From contig NZ_JAHRWW010000037.1 in NCBI RefSeq assembly GCF_019104945.1, forward strand, positions 1-42,011: a stretch of 42,011 nt of DNA, written 5' to 3'. The notes under the pieces were generated by a model. The model saw only the letters and a list, made by a program, of their open reading frames with translations. It did no database searches and was not told the origin of the DNA. Made by a program: the position numbers and the translations under genes. The stretch comes from Thermomonas sp. (GTDB taxonomy: Bacteria > Pseudomonadota > Gammaproteobacteria > Xanthomonadales > Xanthomonadaceae). This document shows positions 25,937-35,374 of this stretch, piece by piece (position 1 is the stretch's first letter; every line of letters begins with the position of its first letter).

Positions 25937-28762
25937 ATGACTTCCCTCGACTCCGGCTTCAACCCGTCCTCCTTCGAATCCCGCCTGTACGCGCAGTGGG
26001 AGGCCAGCGGCGCGTTCGCCCCGACCGGCAACGGCCCGGCCTACAACATCCTGCTGCCGCCGCCGAACGTCACCGGCACCTTGCACATGGGCCACGCCTT
26101 CCAGCACACGCTGATGGATGCGCTGGTGCGCTACCACCGCATGCGCGGCTACCGCACCCTGTGGCAGATGGGCACCGACCACGCCGGCATCGCGACGGAA
26201 ATGGTGGTGTCGCGCAACCTCGCCATCGAGGGCAAGGGCGAGACCCGCGATTCCTTGGGCCGCGAGAAATTCATCGAGAAAGTGTGGGAATGGAAGCAGC
26301 ATTCCGGCAGCACCATCGAGCGCCAGATGCGCCGCCTCGGCGCGTCCGGAGACTGGTCGCGCAGCGTATTCACCATGGATCCGATGCCCTCGACCGCGGT
26401 GATCGAAGCCTTCGTGCGCCTGCACGAGCAAGGCCTGATCTACCGCGGCCAGCGTCTGGTCAACTGGGACCCGGTGCTGAAGACCGCGATCTCCGATCTG
26501 GAAGTGGTGAGCGAGGAAGAGAACGGCCACCTGTGGGAGATCCGCTACCCGCTGGCCGATGGCGTGACGTATGAGCACGTCGAGCACGATGCCGACGGCG
26601 TGGAAACCCTGCGCGAAACCCGCGGCTACGTGGTCGTGGCCACCACCCGCCCGGAAACCATGCTGGGCGATACCGCCGCGATGGTGCACCCGGAAGACCC
26701 GCGCTACACCGCGCTTCACGGCAAGTTCGTCGAGCTGCCGCTGACCGGCCGCCGCATCCCGATCATCCTGGACGACTACGTCGATCGCGGCTTCGGCACC
26801 GGCGTGGTGAAGGTGACGCCTGCACACGATTTCAACGACTACGCGGTGGGCCAGCGCCACGGGCTTGCGCTGATCAATATCTTCAGCGACACCGCCAAGG
26901 TGCTTGGCGATGACTTCATCCCCGCGCCGTATCGCGGCCTCGACCGCTTCGATGCACGCAAGGCCATCGTCGCCGACCTCGACGCCGCCGGCCTGCTGGT
27001 CGAGATCAAGCCGCACAAGCTGCAGGTGCCGCGCGGCGACCGCAGCGGCCAGGTGATCGAGCCGTACCTGACCGACCAGTGGTTCGTGAAAATGGACACG
27101 CTGGGCCAGCGCGGGCTGGAATTGGTCGAGAACGGTAGCGTCAAGTTCGTGCCGCCGAACTGGGTCAACACCTACCGCCACTGGATGGAGAACTTGCAGG
27201 ATTGGTGCATCAGCCGCCAGCTGTGGTGGGGCCACCGCATTCCGGCGTGGTTCGATGCCGCAGGCAAGGTCTACGTTGGCCGCAACGAAGCCGAAGTGCG
27301 CGCCAAACATGCGCTGGGCGATGCGGTGCTGACGCAGGATTCCGACGTGCTGGAGACCTGGTTCTCCTCGGCGATGTTCCCGTTCTCAACGCAGGGCTGG
27401 CCGGATGCCGTCGCGATGGCCAAGCGCGGCTTCGACGACTACATCCCGTCCAGCGTGCTCGTCACCGGCTTCGACATCATCTTCTTCTGGGTGGCGCGGA
27501 TGGTGATGATGACCGACCACTTCACCGGCAAGGTGCCGTTCCACGACGTCTACATGACCGGCCTAGTGCGCGACAAGAACGGCCAGAAGATGTCCAAATC
27601 CAAGGGCAATGTGCTCGACCCGCTGGACATCATCGACGGCATTTCCATCGACGACCTGGTCGCCAAGCGCACATTCGGGCTGATGCAGCCGAAGATGGCC
27701 GAGAAGATCGAGAAAGACACCCGCAAGGACTACCCGAACGGCATCAATGCCCACGGCGCCGACGCGCTGCGCTTCACCATGGCCGCACTCGCAGGCCCCG
27801 GCCGCGACATCAAGTTCGACCTGGCCCGCGCCGAGGGCTACAAGAATTTCTGCAACAAGCTGTGGAATGCAACGCGCTTTGCGCTGATGAACGTGGGCGA
27901 AGCCAGCTTCAGCGGCGTGCCGCAGCCTGCCACCGACGCCGAGCGCTGGATCCTGTCCCAGCTCGACCGGATCAGCCTTGAGGCCGCCGAGCACTTCGCC
28001 AGCTACCGCTTCGACCTGCTCGCGCAGTGCCTGCACGAATTCGTCTGGAACCAATTCTGCGACTGGTTCGTGGAGCTGGCCAAGCCGGCCCTGCAGGGCG
28101 ACGACGCAGCCGCGTCCGCATCCACCCGCCACACCCTGCTGCACGTGCTGGAAGCGCTGCTGCGCCTGCTGCACCCGCTGATCCCGTTCGTCACCGAGGC
28201 GCTGTGGCAGGAAGTCGCGCCGCGGCTGGGCAAGTCCGGCAGCCTGATGCTGCAGGCCTATCCGCAGCGCGGTGATCTGGATGTCAATGCATTCGCGCAG
28301 GCCGACGCCGATATCGAATGGCTGAAGGCGGTGATCGGCTCGGTGCGCCGCATCCGCAGCGAGCTGGGCGTGTCGCCGGCCAAACAGATATCTCTGCTGC
28401 TGCGCGGCGGCGACGCTTCGGATGCCGCGCGCGCGCAGCGCTTCGACGCGCAGCTGCGTTTCCTGTGCAAGCTCGAACGCATCGACACCATCAGCGGTGA
28501 GCCGCCTGCCGCCGCCCCGGCCGTGGTTGGCGAGCTGCAACTGTTCGTGCCGCTGGAAGGCTTGGTGGATCTGGACGCCGAACGCGTGCGGCTGGACAAG
28601 GAGATCGCCAAGATCGCCGCCGAGAAAGACAAGAGTGAGGCCAAGCTGGCCAAGTTCGGCGCTGGCGTGCCCGAAGCCGTAGTGGCTCAAGAACGCGCGC
28701 GTCTGGCCGATTGGAGTACAAAACTTGCCGCACTCTCTATCCAACGCACGCGCCTAGGCTAA
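25937..28762 (+). CDS. valS: Valyl-tRNA synthetase
   Basis: The 941-residue class I synthetase charges tRNA-Val. The HIGH motif appears as His50-Met-Gly-His53 in [13 protein letters not shown], and KMSKS is at 551-555 in [16 protein letters not shown]. The CP1 editing domain (about 190-330) contains the [12 protein letters not shown] threonine-rich site. A C-terminal coiled coil ([30 protein letters not shown]) is typical of ValRS. ATG 25937 is preferred; a GTG at 25925 overlapping the holC stop is in frame. Length is normal. Confidence 0.98.
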   Translation: MTSLDSGFNPSSFESRLYAQWEASGAFAPTGNGPAYNILLPPPNVTGTLHMGHAFQHTLMDALVRYHRMRGYRTLWQMGTDHAGIATEMVVSRNLAIEGKGETRDSLGREKFIEKVWEWKQHSGSTIERQMRRLGASGDWSRSVFTMDPMPSTAVIEAFVRLHEQGLIYRGQRLVNWDPVLKTAISDLEVVSEEENGHLWEIRYPLADGVTYEHVEHDADGVETLRETRGYVVVATTRPETMLGDTAAMVHPEDPRYTALHGKFVELPLTGRRIPIILDDYVDRGFGTGVVKVTPAHDFNDYAVGQRHGLALINIFSDTAKVLGDDFIPAPYRGLDRFDARKAIVADLDAAGLLVEIKPHKLQVPRGDRSGQVIEPYLTDQWFVKMDTLGQRGLELVENGSVKFVPPNWVNTYRHWMENLQDWCISRQLWWGHRIPAWFDAAGKVYVGRNEAEVRAKHALGDAVLTQDSDVLETWFSSAMFPFSTQGWPDAVAMAKRGFDDYIPSSVLVTGFDIIFFWVARMVMMTDHFTGKVPFHDVYMTGLVRDKNGQKMSKSKGNVLDPLDIIDGISIDDLVAKRTFGLMQPKMAEKIEKDTRKDYPNGINAHGADALRFTMAALAGPGRDIKFDLARAEGYKNFCNKLWNATRFALMNVGEASFSGVPQPATDAERWILSQLDRISLEAAEHFASYRFDLLAQCLHEFVWNQFCDWFVELAKPALQGDDAAASASTRHTLLHVLEALLRLLHPLIPFVTEALWQEVAPRLGKSGSLMLQAYPQRGDLDVNAFAQADADIEWLKAVIGSVRRIRSELGVSPAKQISLLLRGGDASDAARAQRFDAQLRFLCKLERIDTISGEPPAAAPAVVGELQLFVPLEGLVDLDAERVRLDKEIAKIAAEKDKSEAKLAKFGAGVPEAVVAQERARLADWSTKLAALSIQRTRLG

Positions 28763-28794
28763 ACTCACACTCGGAGAAAAGGGGTCTCCAGCGA

Positions 28795-30078
28795 ATGAGC
28801 ACAGCGGAAAGTAATTCCAATGGAACGATCGCCTATCGGCAGCTGCTCGATACCGTTGGCTCATTCGTGTACACCACAGACCTACAAGGCCGCTACACCT
28901 ACGCCAACCAACTGGTGCTCAACCTACTGGGCAACGGCCTCACGTTGGATGATGTCCTTGGCAAGATGTTTACCGACTTCGTTGATATTGGCGAAGACGA
29001 CACCCTGCGCGAAACCGACTGGCGCGTAATTCGCAACGGTGAAACCATCGCGCGCGAAGAAGACAATTACATCCACGCCACCGGCGAAACCCATACGTAC
29101 TGGTCGATCAAAAAACCACTACGCAATGAGAGCGGCGCTATTGTCGGCTTGATCGGCATCTCCCACGACATCACCGAGAAAAAGCGCCTCGAAAACAAAG
29201 TGCGCCAACAAAACGAACTGCTCGATGCCGTGCTCAATAACATCGAAGCGGTGGTGTACATGAAAGATGCCAACCGGCGCTTCATTTATGCCAACAAACA
29301 CATGGCGAACCTGTTCGGCAAATCTGTGGATGAAATTGTTGGCCGCCTTGATAGTGAGCTCATGCCCCAAGACGTGGCTGATGCGTTCTGGGAAAAAGAC
29401 ATCCAAATTTTTGCCACCGGCCAGCGCTATGCCGGTGAAGAAAGCCTTGTGGATGCAGAAGGCCGCATGCACCACTACTGGTCAATCGTTGTGCCTTGGT
29501 CTGGGTTTAACGGCATCCACGCCAATGTGGGTCTTATCACCGACATCACCGAACTGCATGCACTGAAAGAAAAGCTGCAGCACCAAGCGCTTACTGATAG
29601 CCTCACCGGCATTGCCAACCGCCGCAGTTTTTTTGAACACGCAGAACAAGAGTTCGCGCGCAGCCGCCGCCACGGCCATGCCCTTGCCCTTGTTGCGCTA
29701 GATATAGACCATTTCAAACAGATCAACGACCGCTACGGCCACCCAGTTGGCGATAGCGTATTGCAGCACTTTGCTGCCTGCTGCCAAAAGCAGCTGCGCG
29801 AAGGTGATTTTTTTGCCCGTACTGGTGGCGAAGAGTTTTGCATCTTGCTTCCAGAAACCAATATCCACGCCGCGCTAGAAATTGCCGAACGCATGCGTGA
29901 AGTCACCAGCTGCCATTGTCTTGAAACAATGCAACCTTCACTGCACATCAGTGCCAGCTTCGGCGTTACTTGCTTAAATGAAATGGATACAGGTTTTGAC
30001 ACCCTGTTCTCGCGCGCCGACCGTGCCCTGTATGCCGCAAAAGAAAAAGGCCGGGATCAGACTGTGACGCTTACCTGA
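28795..30078 (+). CDS. PAS-PAS-GGDEF diguanylate cyclase
   Basis: A 427-residue soluble signalling protein that would make cyclic di-GMP. Two PAS domains are visible (about 15-128 and 143-255), each with the start LLDTVGSFVYTTDLQGRYTYAN or LLDAVLNNIEAVVYMKDANRRFIYAN. The GGDEF domain (about 262-427) has the active-site GGEEF (344-348), so catalytic residues are intact. An inhibitory I-site RxxD (Arg335-Glu-Gly-Asp338) sits five residues before it, which suggests product feedback. There is no membrane segment or signal peptide, so the stimulus is cytoplasmic. The start at 28795 has a GGAG/GGGG-rich leader; upstream in-frame codons overlap valS. Confidence 0.93.
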   Translation: MSTAESNSNGTIAYRQLLDTVGSFVYTTDLQGRYTYANQLVLNLLGNGLTLDDVLGKMFTDFVDIGEDDTLRETDWRVIRNGETIAREEDNYIHATGETHTYWSIKKPLRNESGAIVGLIGISHDITEKKRLENKVRQQNELLDAVLNNIEAVVYMKDANRRFIYANKHMANLFGKSVDEIVGRLDSELMPQDVADAFWEKDIQIFATGQRYAGEESLVDAEGRMHHYWSIVVPWSGFNGIHANVGLITDITELHALKEKLQHQALTDSLTGIANRRSFFEHAEQEFARSRRHGHALALVALDIDHFKQINDRYGHPVGDSVLQHFAACCQKQLREGDFFARTGGEEFCILLPETNIHAALEIAERMREVTSCHCLETMQPSLHISASFGVTCLNEMDTGFDTLFSRADRALYAAKEKGRDQTVTLT

Positions 30079-30086
30079 CGGCGCGC

Positions 30087-30407
30087 CTACTGAACTACCA
30101 CATAGCCTGCTTCGATATTGCGATGAAAGGGCGCAGGTAGATGCGCCCAAAGATGCACATCAACGAGGATCGGCAAGCTGCTCTCTGTTAACGCTTCTTG
30201 CAACTCCATCCAACCCGCTACATCTGTAGCTAGATTGGCTTCATTGCGTAGCACTAAATCCAAATCACTCCCCTCATGGGCACCACCAGTAACGCGGCTG
30301 CCATAGGCCCAAGCCGTAGCATGGGGAACATGCTTAGCTAGCAACACTTGCAGAGTGCGCAGATGACGCTCAGGCAATTGCAACTGCGCCAAGTCAAACT
30401 GAGGCAT
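30087..30407 (-). CDS. mntA: MNT-domain nucleotidyltransferase antitoxin (MntA type)
   Basis: A 106-residue minimal nucleotidyltransferase. It has the defining GSx10DxD motif: Gly36-Ser37, then ten residues, then Asp48-Leu-Asp50; a third acidic strand is ILVDVHLW. In the HepT/MntA system of Shewanella the MntA protein is known to AMPylate a tyrosine in the HEPN toxin and thereby silence it. The gene overlaps the HEPN gene by 14 bases, the toxin being first. The start at 30407 was chosen because it gives the normal length; an open extension runs antiparallel to no domain and lies inside hepT. The gene converges on the diguanylate cyclase. Confidence 0.9.
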   Translation of the reverse strand: MPQFDLAQLQLPERHLRTLQVLLAKHVPHATAWAYGSRVTGGAHEGSDLDLVLRNEANLATDVAGWMELQEALTESSLPILVDVHLWAHLPAPFHRNIEAGYVVVQ

Positions 30408-30825
30408 CAAACACCGCCTGAATTCGTGGAGCCAGCTGCCGCACATCTTCAAGATACTGCGGCAACAGACGCAGCGTTTCATTGGCAAAGCCCTTGCCAT
30501 AGTCGTGCGCTGTGTTATTGCGGTTCGCACGATAAACCAACCAGCGCTCTACCTCATCCGTGTCTAGCAAGCCATGCTTCCCGGCATGGCGCAAAACATC
30601 GTTAAATACAAGCTTGTCAACTTCACGGGGGCTACCTCCGTAGGCCTTCAAAGCCTTGCGCATCAGCTTCCCAGCCGTTTCTAAAGACAATTCAAAACTT
30701 TTGATCGCCGCATTTCGATAAAGATCAAATGTAACATCGTCTTGATCCGCCACCTTTTGGATTGCAAGCAACGCCTGTTCAAGCGTGGAAGCCGTACGCA
30801 ACAAATGCTCTATATTTAATGACAC
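30394..30825 (-). CDS. hepT: HEPN-domain RNase toxin (HepT type)
   Basis: A 143-residue all-helical HEPN protein with the catalytic Rx4HxY motif Arg102-NNTA-His107-Asp-Tyr109. Arg and His are the RNase residues and Tyr is the residue AMPylated by MntA in the characterised Shewanella system. The N-terminal helices (SLETAGKLMRKALKAYGGSPREVDKLV) fit the nucleotidyltransferase-substrate-binding HEPN subgroup. It is expected to be a translation-blocking RNase when unmodified. The toxin precedes the antitoxin and both overlap. The likely role is phage defence or plasmid-type maintenance; the pair sits at the left border of the polysaccharide cluster. Confidence 0.9.
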   Translation of the reverse strand: MSLNIEHLLRTASTLEQALLAIQKVADQDDVTFDLYRNAAIKSFELSLETAGKLMRKALKAYGGSPREVDKLVFNDVLRHAGKHGLLDTDEVERWLVYRANRNNTAHDYGKGFANETLRLLPQYLEDVRQLAPRIQAVFDASV

Positions 30826-30850
30826 GGTACGTCCTTAGGATTCATGGCAC

Positions 30851-31861
30851 TCAAACGCCATAGTACTCACGGTACCACCGCACAAAATTCGCCACACCCT
30901 CTTCAACCGAAACTTTTGGGCGGTAGCCGACGTTAGTAATTAAATCCGAAACATCCGCCTCGGTGTCTGGCACGTCGCCCGCTTGCAAAGGCAGCATCTC
31001 CATTTTGGCCTTCTTGCCTAAGCACTCTTCCAACACCTCGATGTAGCGAAGCAAATCCACCATATCTTCATTACCAATATTGTAAAGACGATACGGCGCA
31101 ACGCCGCTGGTGGCAGGGTCTGGATGGTGCGCATCCCACTGCTGATCTTTGCTAGGTACCTGATCCAGAGCCCGAACAACACCTTCCACGATGTCATCAA
31201 TATAGGTAAAGCTACGCTTATGCTTTCCGTGGTTGAACACCTTAATTGGCTCATCGGCCAAAATAGCTTTCGTAAAAAGAAACAGCGCCATATCCGGCCT
31301 GCCCCACGGGCCATACACGGTAAAAAAGCGCAGCCCCGTACACGGCAAACCATATAAATGCGCATAACTATGCGCCATCATTTCGTTGGCTTTCTTCGTT
31401 GCTGCATAAAGCGTCAGCGGATGTTCAGTTGAGCGATGCTCAGAAAAAGGCATGTCACGGTTAGCCCCATACACCGAGCTTGTGGAGGCATATACCAAGT
31501 GCTCCACACCATGATGGCGGCAGCCTTCCAGAATATGCAAAAAGCCCGTGACATTGCTTTGAACATACACATGCGGGTTTTCTGCCGCGTAGCGCACGCC
31601 CGCCTGCGCGGCCAAATTGATCACCCGATTCGGCTTATGCACCGCAAAAGCCTGCTCCACCGCCGCGCGGTCGGCCAGATCCGCAGCCACATGGGTATAG
31701 CCCGGCTTATCCAACAAACGCGCCAAACGCGCCTGCTTGAGACTAACGTCGTAGTAATCGTTGAGGTTGTCGATGCCAACCACCTCATCACCGCGCGCCA
31801 GCAGCACTTGCGCTACGTGGGAACCGATAAAACCGGCGGTGCCGGTGATTAAAATTTTCAT
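30851..31861 (-). CDS. UDP-glucuronate 4-epimerase (NAD-dependent SDR)
   Basis: A 336-residue extended SDR. It has the NAD-binding GTAGFIGSH (7-15), catalytic STSSVYG (126-132), Tyr152-xxx-Lys156 (YAATKKANE) and the substrate segments [17 protein letters not shown] and [13 protein letters not shown]. Together these are characteristic of the LspL/Cap1J/WbnF group that interconverts UDP-GlcA and UDP-GalA. That would supply galacturonic acid to the polysaccharide; a UDP-glucose dehydrogenase is not in the window. ATG 31861 is the family start. The 145 bp upstream (31862-32006) is AT-rich and probably carries its own promoter, but no clear boxes were found. Confidence 0.9.
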   Translation of the reverse strand: MKILITGTAGFIGSHVAQVLLARGDEVVGIDNLNDYYDVSLKQARLARLLDKPGYTHVAADLADRAAVEQAFAVHKPNRVINLAAQAGVRYAAENPHVYVQSNVTGFLHILEGCRHHGVEHLVYASTSSVYGANRDMPFSEHRSTEHPLTLYAATKKANEMMAHSYAHLYGLPCTGLRFFTVYGPWGRPDMALFLFTKAILADEPIKVFNHGKHKRSFTYIDDIVEGVVRALDQVPSKDQQWDAHHPDPATSGVAPYRLYNIGNEDMVDLLRYIEVLEECLGKKAKMEMLPLQAGDVPDTEADVSDLITNVGYRPKVSVEEGVANFVRWYREYYGV

Positions 31862-32006
31862 TGAAATCCAAATAAAGACCGGTGAAACCACAAATTCAAT
31901 CGTAATGAACGACAAAGTTACAACCGTGGATAGCCAGATCGAAAACAGTTCAATTCACCTATCTTTGCGAACCCATATACCGTTTTCAATCTCGCTCCAC
32001 TACACC

Positions 32007-32999
32007 TCATTCAGAGTAAAACAGTGGCCCACCCTGTGCCTTACCGAGAAATTCGGATTCCAGCGTACGCGCTAGGCCTTCTTGCAAGCTGTAGGGCGGC
32101 TGAAAGCCGAACGTGCGCGCCGCACTGGCAAATTGGGTTGTGGCGCAAAATTTGCGCACACGGATGCGGCTGACCGGGAAAGTACGCCCTGTGGCCCACG
32201 CCACCGCATCCAGCGCGCCGCCAACCGCGTAGCCGACGGCATAAGGCAACCGCGGCATCCATCCGCGCTTTCGTCCCAACGTATCGCGGGCCAATTCGAC
32301 AAGCTGGTTCATTTCCATATCGGGCTTGTCCACATAATTGGCGACGTGGACCCCTGCGGACATGCCCAACATGTGCGACAGGAACGCCACAACGTTGCCG
32401 ACATAGGCCATCGATTTGTAATTGCGGCCAGCACCGATCATCACGAACATGCCCGAAGCAATCTGCTTGAGCAGGTTATACACATTGCCTCGGTTGCGCT
32501 CGCCGAAGACGACCGTGGGTCGCACGACGACGAGCGAGCGTGTTTCGGCATCGGCCTGCTGCCATGTGCGATAAACAATCTCGGCTTCCGCCTTGGTGCG
32601 CCCGTAATCGTTGAACGGCGCAATCGCGCCATCTTCGCCGGTATCGGGTGGTGCGAAACCGTACACTGCCACCGTACTGGTGAACACGATGCGCGAGATG
32701 CCAACGGTCTCCGCCGCCTTGCAGACGTTCCTTGCACCGTCCACATTCACTGCGTCGTACAAGCTCAGCGGACGGACATCATCGCGGTGCTCGGCGGCGA
32801 GATTGATGACAGCACCGCATCCTTCCAATGCGGAATGCAAGCTATCCAGCTTGGTGACATCGGCAATGATCGTTCTGTCCGGGAACGTCTCAGACATCCG
32901 CTTGTCGATGATGCGGAATGCAATACCGGCCTCCTGCAAGACTTGGCACAGACGCGTTCCGATGAAGCCAGAGCCACCAATAACAGCAATGCACGTCAT
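32007..32999 (-). CDS. NAD-dependent epimerase/dehydratase family protein, possibly a nucleotide-sugar 4-reductase
   Basis: A 330-residue extended SDR with GGSGFIGTR (8-16), the catalytic TSTVAVYG (107-114) and Tyr132-xxx-Lys136 (YGRTKAEAE). The pattern (VVRPTVVFGERNRGNVYNLLKQI, then GAGRNYKSMAYVGNVVAF) resembles the WbpV/WreQ group that reduces a UDP-4-keto-6-deoxy-GlcNAc, giving QuiNAc- or FucNAc-type sugars. A simple epimerase is also possible. It overlaps the upstream GT4 gene by four bases. No 4,6-dehydratase partner is in the window, so the proposed product is an inference. Confidence 0.75.
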   Translation of the reverse strand: MTCIAVIGGSGFIGTRLCQVLQEAGIAFRIIDKRMSETFPDRTIIADVTKLDSLHSALEGCGAVINLAAEHRDDVRPLSLYDAVNVDGARNVCKAAETVGISRIVFTSTVAVYGFAPPDTGEDGAIAPFNDYGRTKAEAEIVYRTWQQADAETRSLVVVRPTVVFGERNRGNVYNLLKQIASGMFVMIGAGRNYKSMAYVGNVVAFLSHMLGMSAGVHVANYVDKPDMEMNQLVELARDTLGRKRGWMPRLPYAVGYAVGGALDAVAWATGRTFPVSRIRVRKFCATTQFASAARTFGFQPPYSLQEGLARTLESEFLGKAQGGPLFYSE

Positions 33000-34099
33000 T
33001 TCCGCCTCCTGTTACGCGCCAAGCACGTCTCATAAACGTTCAATGTTTTTTCGATCATCGTACTTGCCCTGAAATCCTTTTCGTATCTCTCCCTCCCCTT
33101 CGCTCCCATGCTGGAAAGAAGTGCTGGGTTTCCCAGTAAGCGCTTCAACGCCTCCGCCAACGCCGCGGTATCCCCTTGACCAACCAAAATACCGGTCTCC
33201 TCATTCACCAGCTCGGATACACCACCCACATTGGATGCGACCACGGGCAGGCCTGCACGCATGGCCTCGAGAATGCTGATAGGCAGCCCTTCGAAGTGAG
33301 AAGCCAAAACGAATACATCGGAGTGCGCAAGCAGAGTCGTCACGTCCGTACGAGACCCCATGAACTCCACTTGGTTTTCGATCGCGAGGTCAAACACCAG
33401 TGCCTTCGCCTCAGACAACAACGGCCCATCGCCCACGAGACGAAGCCGACACGGCACATCGCCCATCATGGCAATTGCCCGAAGCAAGGTGGCATGATCC
33501 TTCTGGGCAGCGAACCGGGCCACCATGGTGATCACGGGTTCCGGATTGGAAGTCAGAAGTGCGCGCTCAGGCGTGTCTCCAATGCCGTTCCAAACAACAT
33601 GCAGCCGCGTATCCGACGTGATCGCATAGCGACGCGCCAGTTGGCGGTCGTATTGGGAGACACAGATGATGTCTCCACCCGTCCGCGCCGCCAACCATTC
33701 GCTTGGCACAGTCATCAACTTACGGGTCATAGTTGCGCCGCTAGTAAAAGCCCAGCCATGCGCAGTAAAAACCGACGGAACAGCAATTATTCTTGCAGCA
33801 ATACGCCCCAGCAACCCGGCTTTAGAAGAGTGCACATGCAATAGGCTAGGTTGTTCTCGCAAAAGCCATTGCTTGATTTGGCGACAGGCCCGCGAATCTT
33901 GAGCTAGGCGTATCGGATGCACCAAATCCGGAATAATGGTGACGGAAACACCCCGAGCACGAACCTGATCTGCTAGCCATCCTTCGTCGCCAACGGCAAA
34001 AACAACCTCATGACAGCCTTTAATGCCATCGATTAACTCAAGAACATGAGATTGCGCACCACCCGCTTCTGCTTTTGTAATTAATAAAGCAACCTTCAT
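32996..34099 (-). CDS. Family 4 glycosyltransferase
   Basis: A 367-residue GT-B fold retaining glycosyltransferase. The N-terminal domain starts with LLITKAEAGGAQSHVLELI, a Gly-rich loop typical of GT4. The C-terminal domain has MVARFAAQKDHATLLRAI, LVGDGPL and the EX7E motif in EGLPISILEAM. The protein ends in a basic tail (LARNRRRK). It probably adds a sugar to the lipid-linked repeat unit on the cytoplasmic face. The ATG/stop overlap with the SDR gene at 32996-32999 indicates co-expression. Its GC content is nearer to the chromosomal genes than to the AT-rich block on its right. Confidence 0.88.
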   Translation of the reverse strand: MKVALLITKAEAGGAQSHVLELIDGIKGCHEVVFAVGDEGWLADQVRARGVSVTIIPDLVHPIRLAQDSRACRQIKQWLLREQPSLLHVHSSKAGLLGRIAARIIAVPSVFTAHGWAFTSGATMTRKLMTVPSEWLAARTGGDIICVSQYDRQLARRYAITSDTRLHVVWNGIGDTPERALLTSNPEPVITMVARFAAQKDHATLLRAIAMMGDVPCRLRLVGDGPLLSEAKALVFDLAIENQVEFMGSRTDVTTLLAHSDVFVLASHFEGLPISILEAMRAGLPVVASNVGGVSELVNEETGILVGQGDTAALAEALKRLLGNPALLSSMGAKGRERYEKDFRASTMIEKTLNVYETCLARNRRRK

Positions 34100-34318
34100 T
34101 TTGAAATTGTGCTCTAAAGTTAGAATAAAATTTTGCGAGCAGCGATCATTTCAATATATGGCCTCACGCTATCGGCTACTGTCTTCCTGCTTGAATATTC
34201 GGTCTCATACAAGAAAAGGCATTCATTTTTTCATATCCGTCCTCTTGGGTGACGGATTTTACAGCTTCATGCGGCACGCCTCAGCGGGGGCAAATCGAGT
34301 TCGCACTAATCGGTAAGC
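34100..34318. other. 219-bp non-coding gap at the GC boundary, with a hairpin at 34235-34257
   Basis: This is the only sizeable gap inside the polysaccharide cluster. It marks the change from the AT-rich genes on its right to the more GC-rich genes on its left. ATCCGTC (34235-34241) and GACGGAT (34251-34257) form a 7-bp stem with a 9-base loop, followed by TTTT on the plus strand, so it looks like a plus-strand terminator although no plus-strand gene is nearby. A 71-codon open frame across the gap has no recognisable content. A promoter for the leftward genes is likely here but not identified. Confidence 0.5.
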
Positions 34319-35374
34319 TTATCTATACAGCTTTTTATAATTATGATACATAGCTTCAAGCGAATAACATGTTAACACGCGTTCACGATTTTTATGACCA
34401 ATTTGCATCCGTTCTGAAGCGCTTAATCGCAACACTTCTTCTATTTTATTAGCAAGCAATTCCGGTGAATTGATAGGCACTAAGAAACGGCCGTCACCAA
34501 CCACTTCACGAACTCCGCCACAATCAGTTGCGACAACTGGCAATTCACACGCCATGGCTTCGGCAACCACAAGACCAAATCCTTCCCACGCAGAACTTAA
34601 GACAAATAGATCGGCCAAGTTTAATAATTCAGGGACATTGCGCTGAATACCAAGCCAAGTCACGTTAGCATCCAAGGAAAGTTGTCTAGACAGTATAGAC
34701 AATTCGCTACGCAACTTGCCATCACCAACAATTTTTAGATGAAATGCAACATTTCTTTGCTTCAATATTGCAGCAGCTTTTAATAAATTCGGGTAGTCCT
34801 TTTGCACTTCCAATCGACCAACTGCAATCAACACAGGTACTTTGTTATTCTTTTTCCTCATGCAGCGAAAACGCGATGTATCTATACCATTGAGCACCGG
34901 AATAATAGTACCAGCTGCCGCAGCACCAGAAGTTTCAAGTATAGCAGCGGCTTCTGCGCTCACGTTTGTGAAATAATCACCCAAATACGCTGTATAACGA
35001 TATAGCAGCATGCGCAGCCAGCCCCCTTCACTACTATTATGGGCCGAGCAAATCAGACGAGGAATCTTCACCCAAAAGCGAGAAAAACGCGCCATGATGT
35101 TAGCGTGAAACATATGTGCATGAACCACATCAGGCTTAAAATTTTTAATCACACTTCGAAGTCGAATTAAAGCGGTAAAAAAAGATCTTGCACCCGTCAT
35201 GCCAATAGGAATGATCTCGACATTCTTATTCTGAGGATGCACAAGCATCCCGCCCGTTAAATAGGCAACTTTAACCACATTACCTTCGGATGCAGCTTTA
35301 TCAGCAAGAGCAACGACAACGTGCTCTGCGCCCCCCATACCCAGCCCAGTAATAATATAGAGGATACTTTTCAT
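34319..35374 (-). CDS. Family 4 glycosyltransferase
   Basis: A 351-residue GT-B fold enzyme. N-terminal ITGLGMGGAEHVVVALADKA and DVVHAHMFHANIMARF are classic GT4 segments. The C-terminal domain shows VGRLEVQKDYPNLLKA, KIVGDGKLRSEL and the EX7E motif EGFGLVVAEAM, then ATDCGGVREVV. It starts with an ATGA overlap on the wzy stop (35371-35374). The gene is AT-rich like the others up to 41490. The donor sugar cannot be told from sequence. Confidence 0.88.
   Translation of the reverse strand: MKSILYIITGLGMGGAEHVVVALADKAASEGNVVKVAYLTGGMLVHPQNKNVEIIPIGMTGARSFFTALIRLRSVIKNFKPDVVHAHMFHANIMARFSRFWVKIPRLICSAHNSSEGGWLRMLLYRYTAYLGDYFTNVSAEAAAILETSGAAAAGTIIPVLNGIDTSRFRCMRKKNNKVPVLIAVGRLEVQKDYPNLLKAAAILKQRNVAFHLKIVGDGKLRSELSILSRQLSLDANVTWLGIQRNVPELLNLADLFVLSSAWEGFGLVVAEAMACELPVVATDCGGVREVVGDGRFLVPINSPELLANKIEEVLRLSASERMQIGHKNRERVLTCYSLEAMYHNYKKLYR

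Noticed and set aside
25886-27310. 474-codon open frame on the minus strand opposite valS
   Set aside because: Rich in His/Val/Ala as expected for the complement of a GC-rich gene, has no domain, and valS on the other strand is unambiguous.
27563-28744. 393-codon minus-strand frame opposite the end of valS
   Set aside because: Shadow of valS with no recognisable motif or ribosome binding site.
28773-28789. Short hairpin GGAGA / TCTCC in front of the diguanylate cyclase
   Set aside because: Only five pairs around a 7-base loop; common by chance and too weak to call regulatory.
34101-34316. 71-codon plus-strand frame in the gap between the two GT4 genes
   Set aside because: No recognisable domain or ribosome binding site; treated as non-coding gap.
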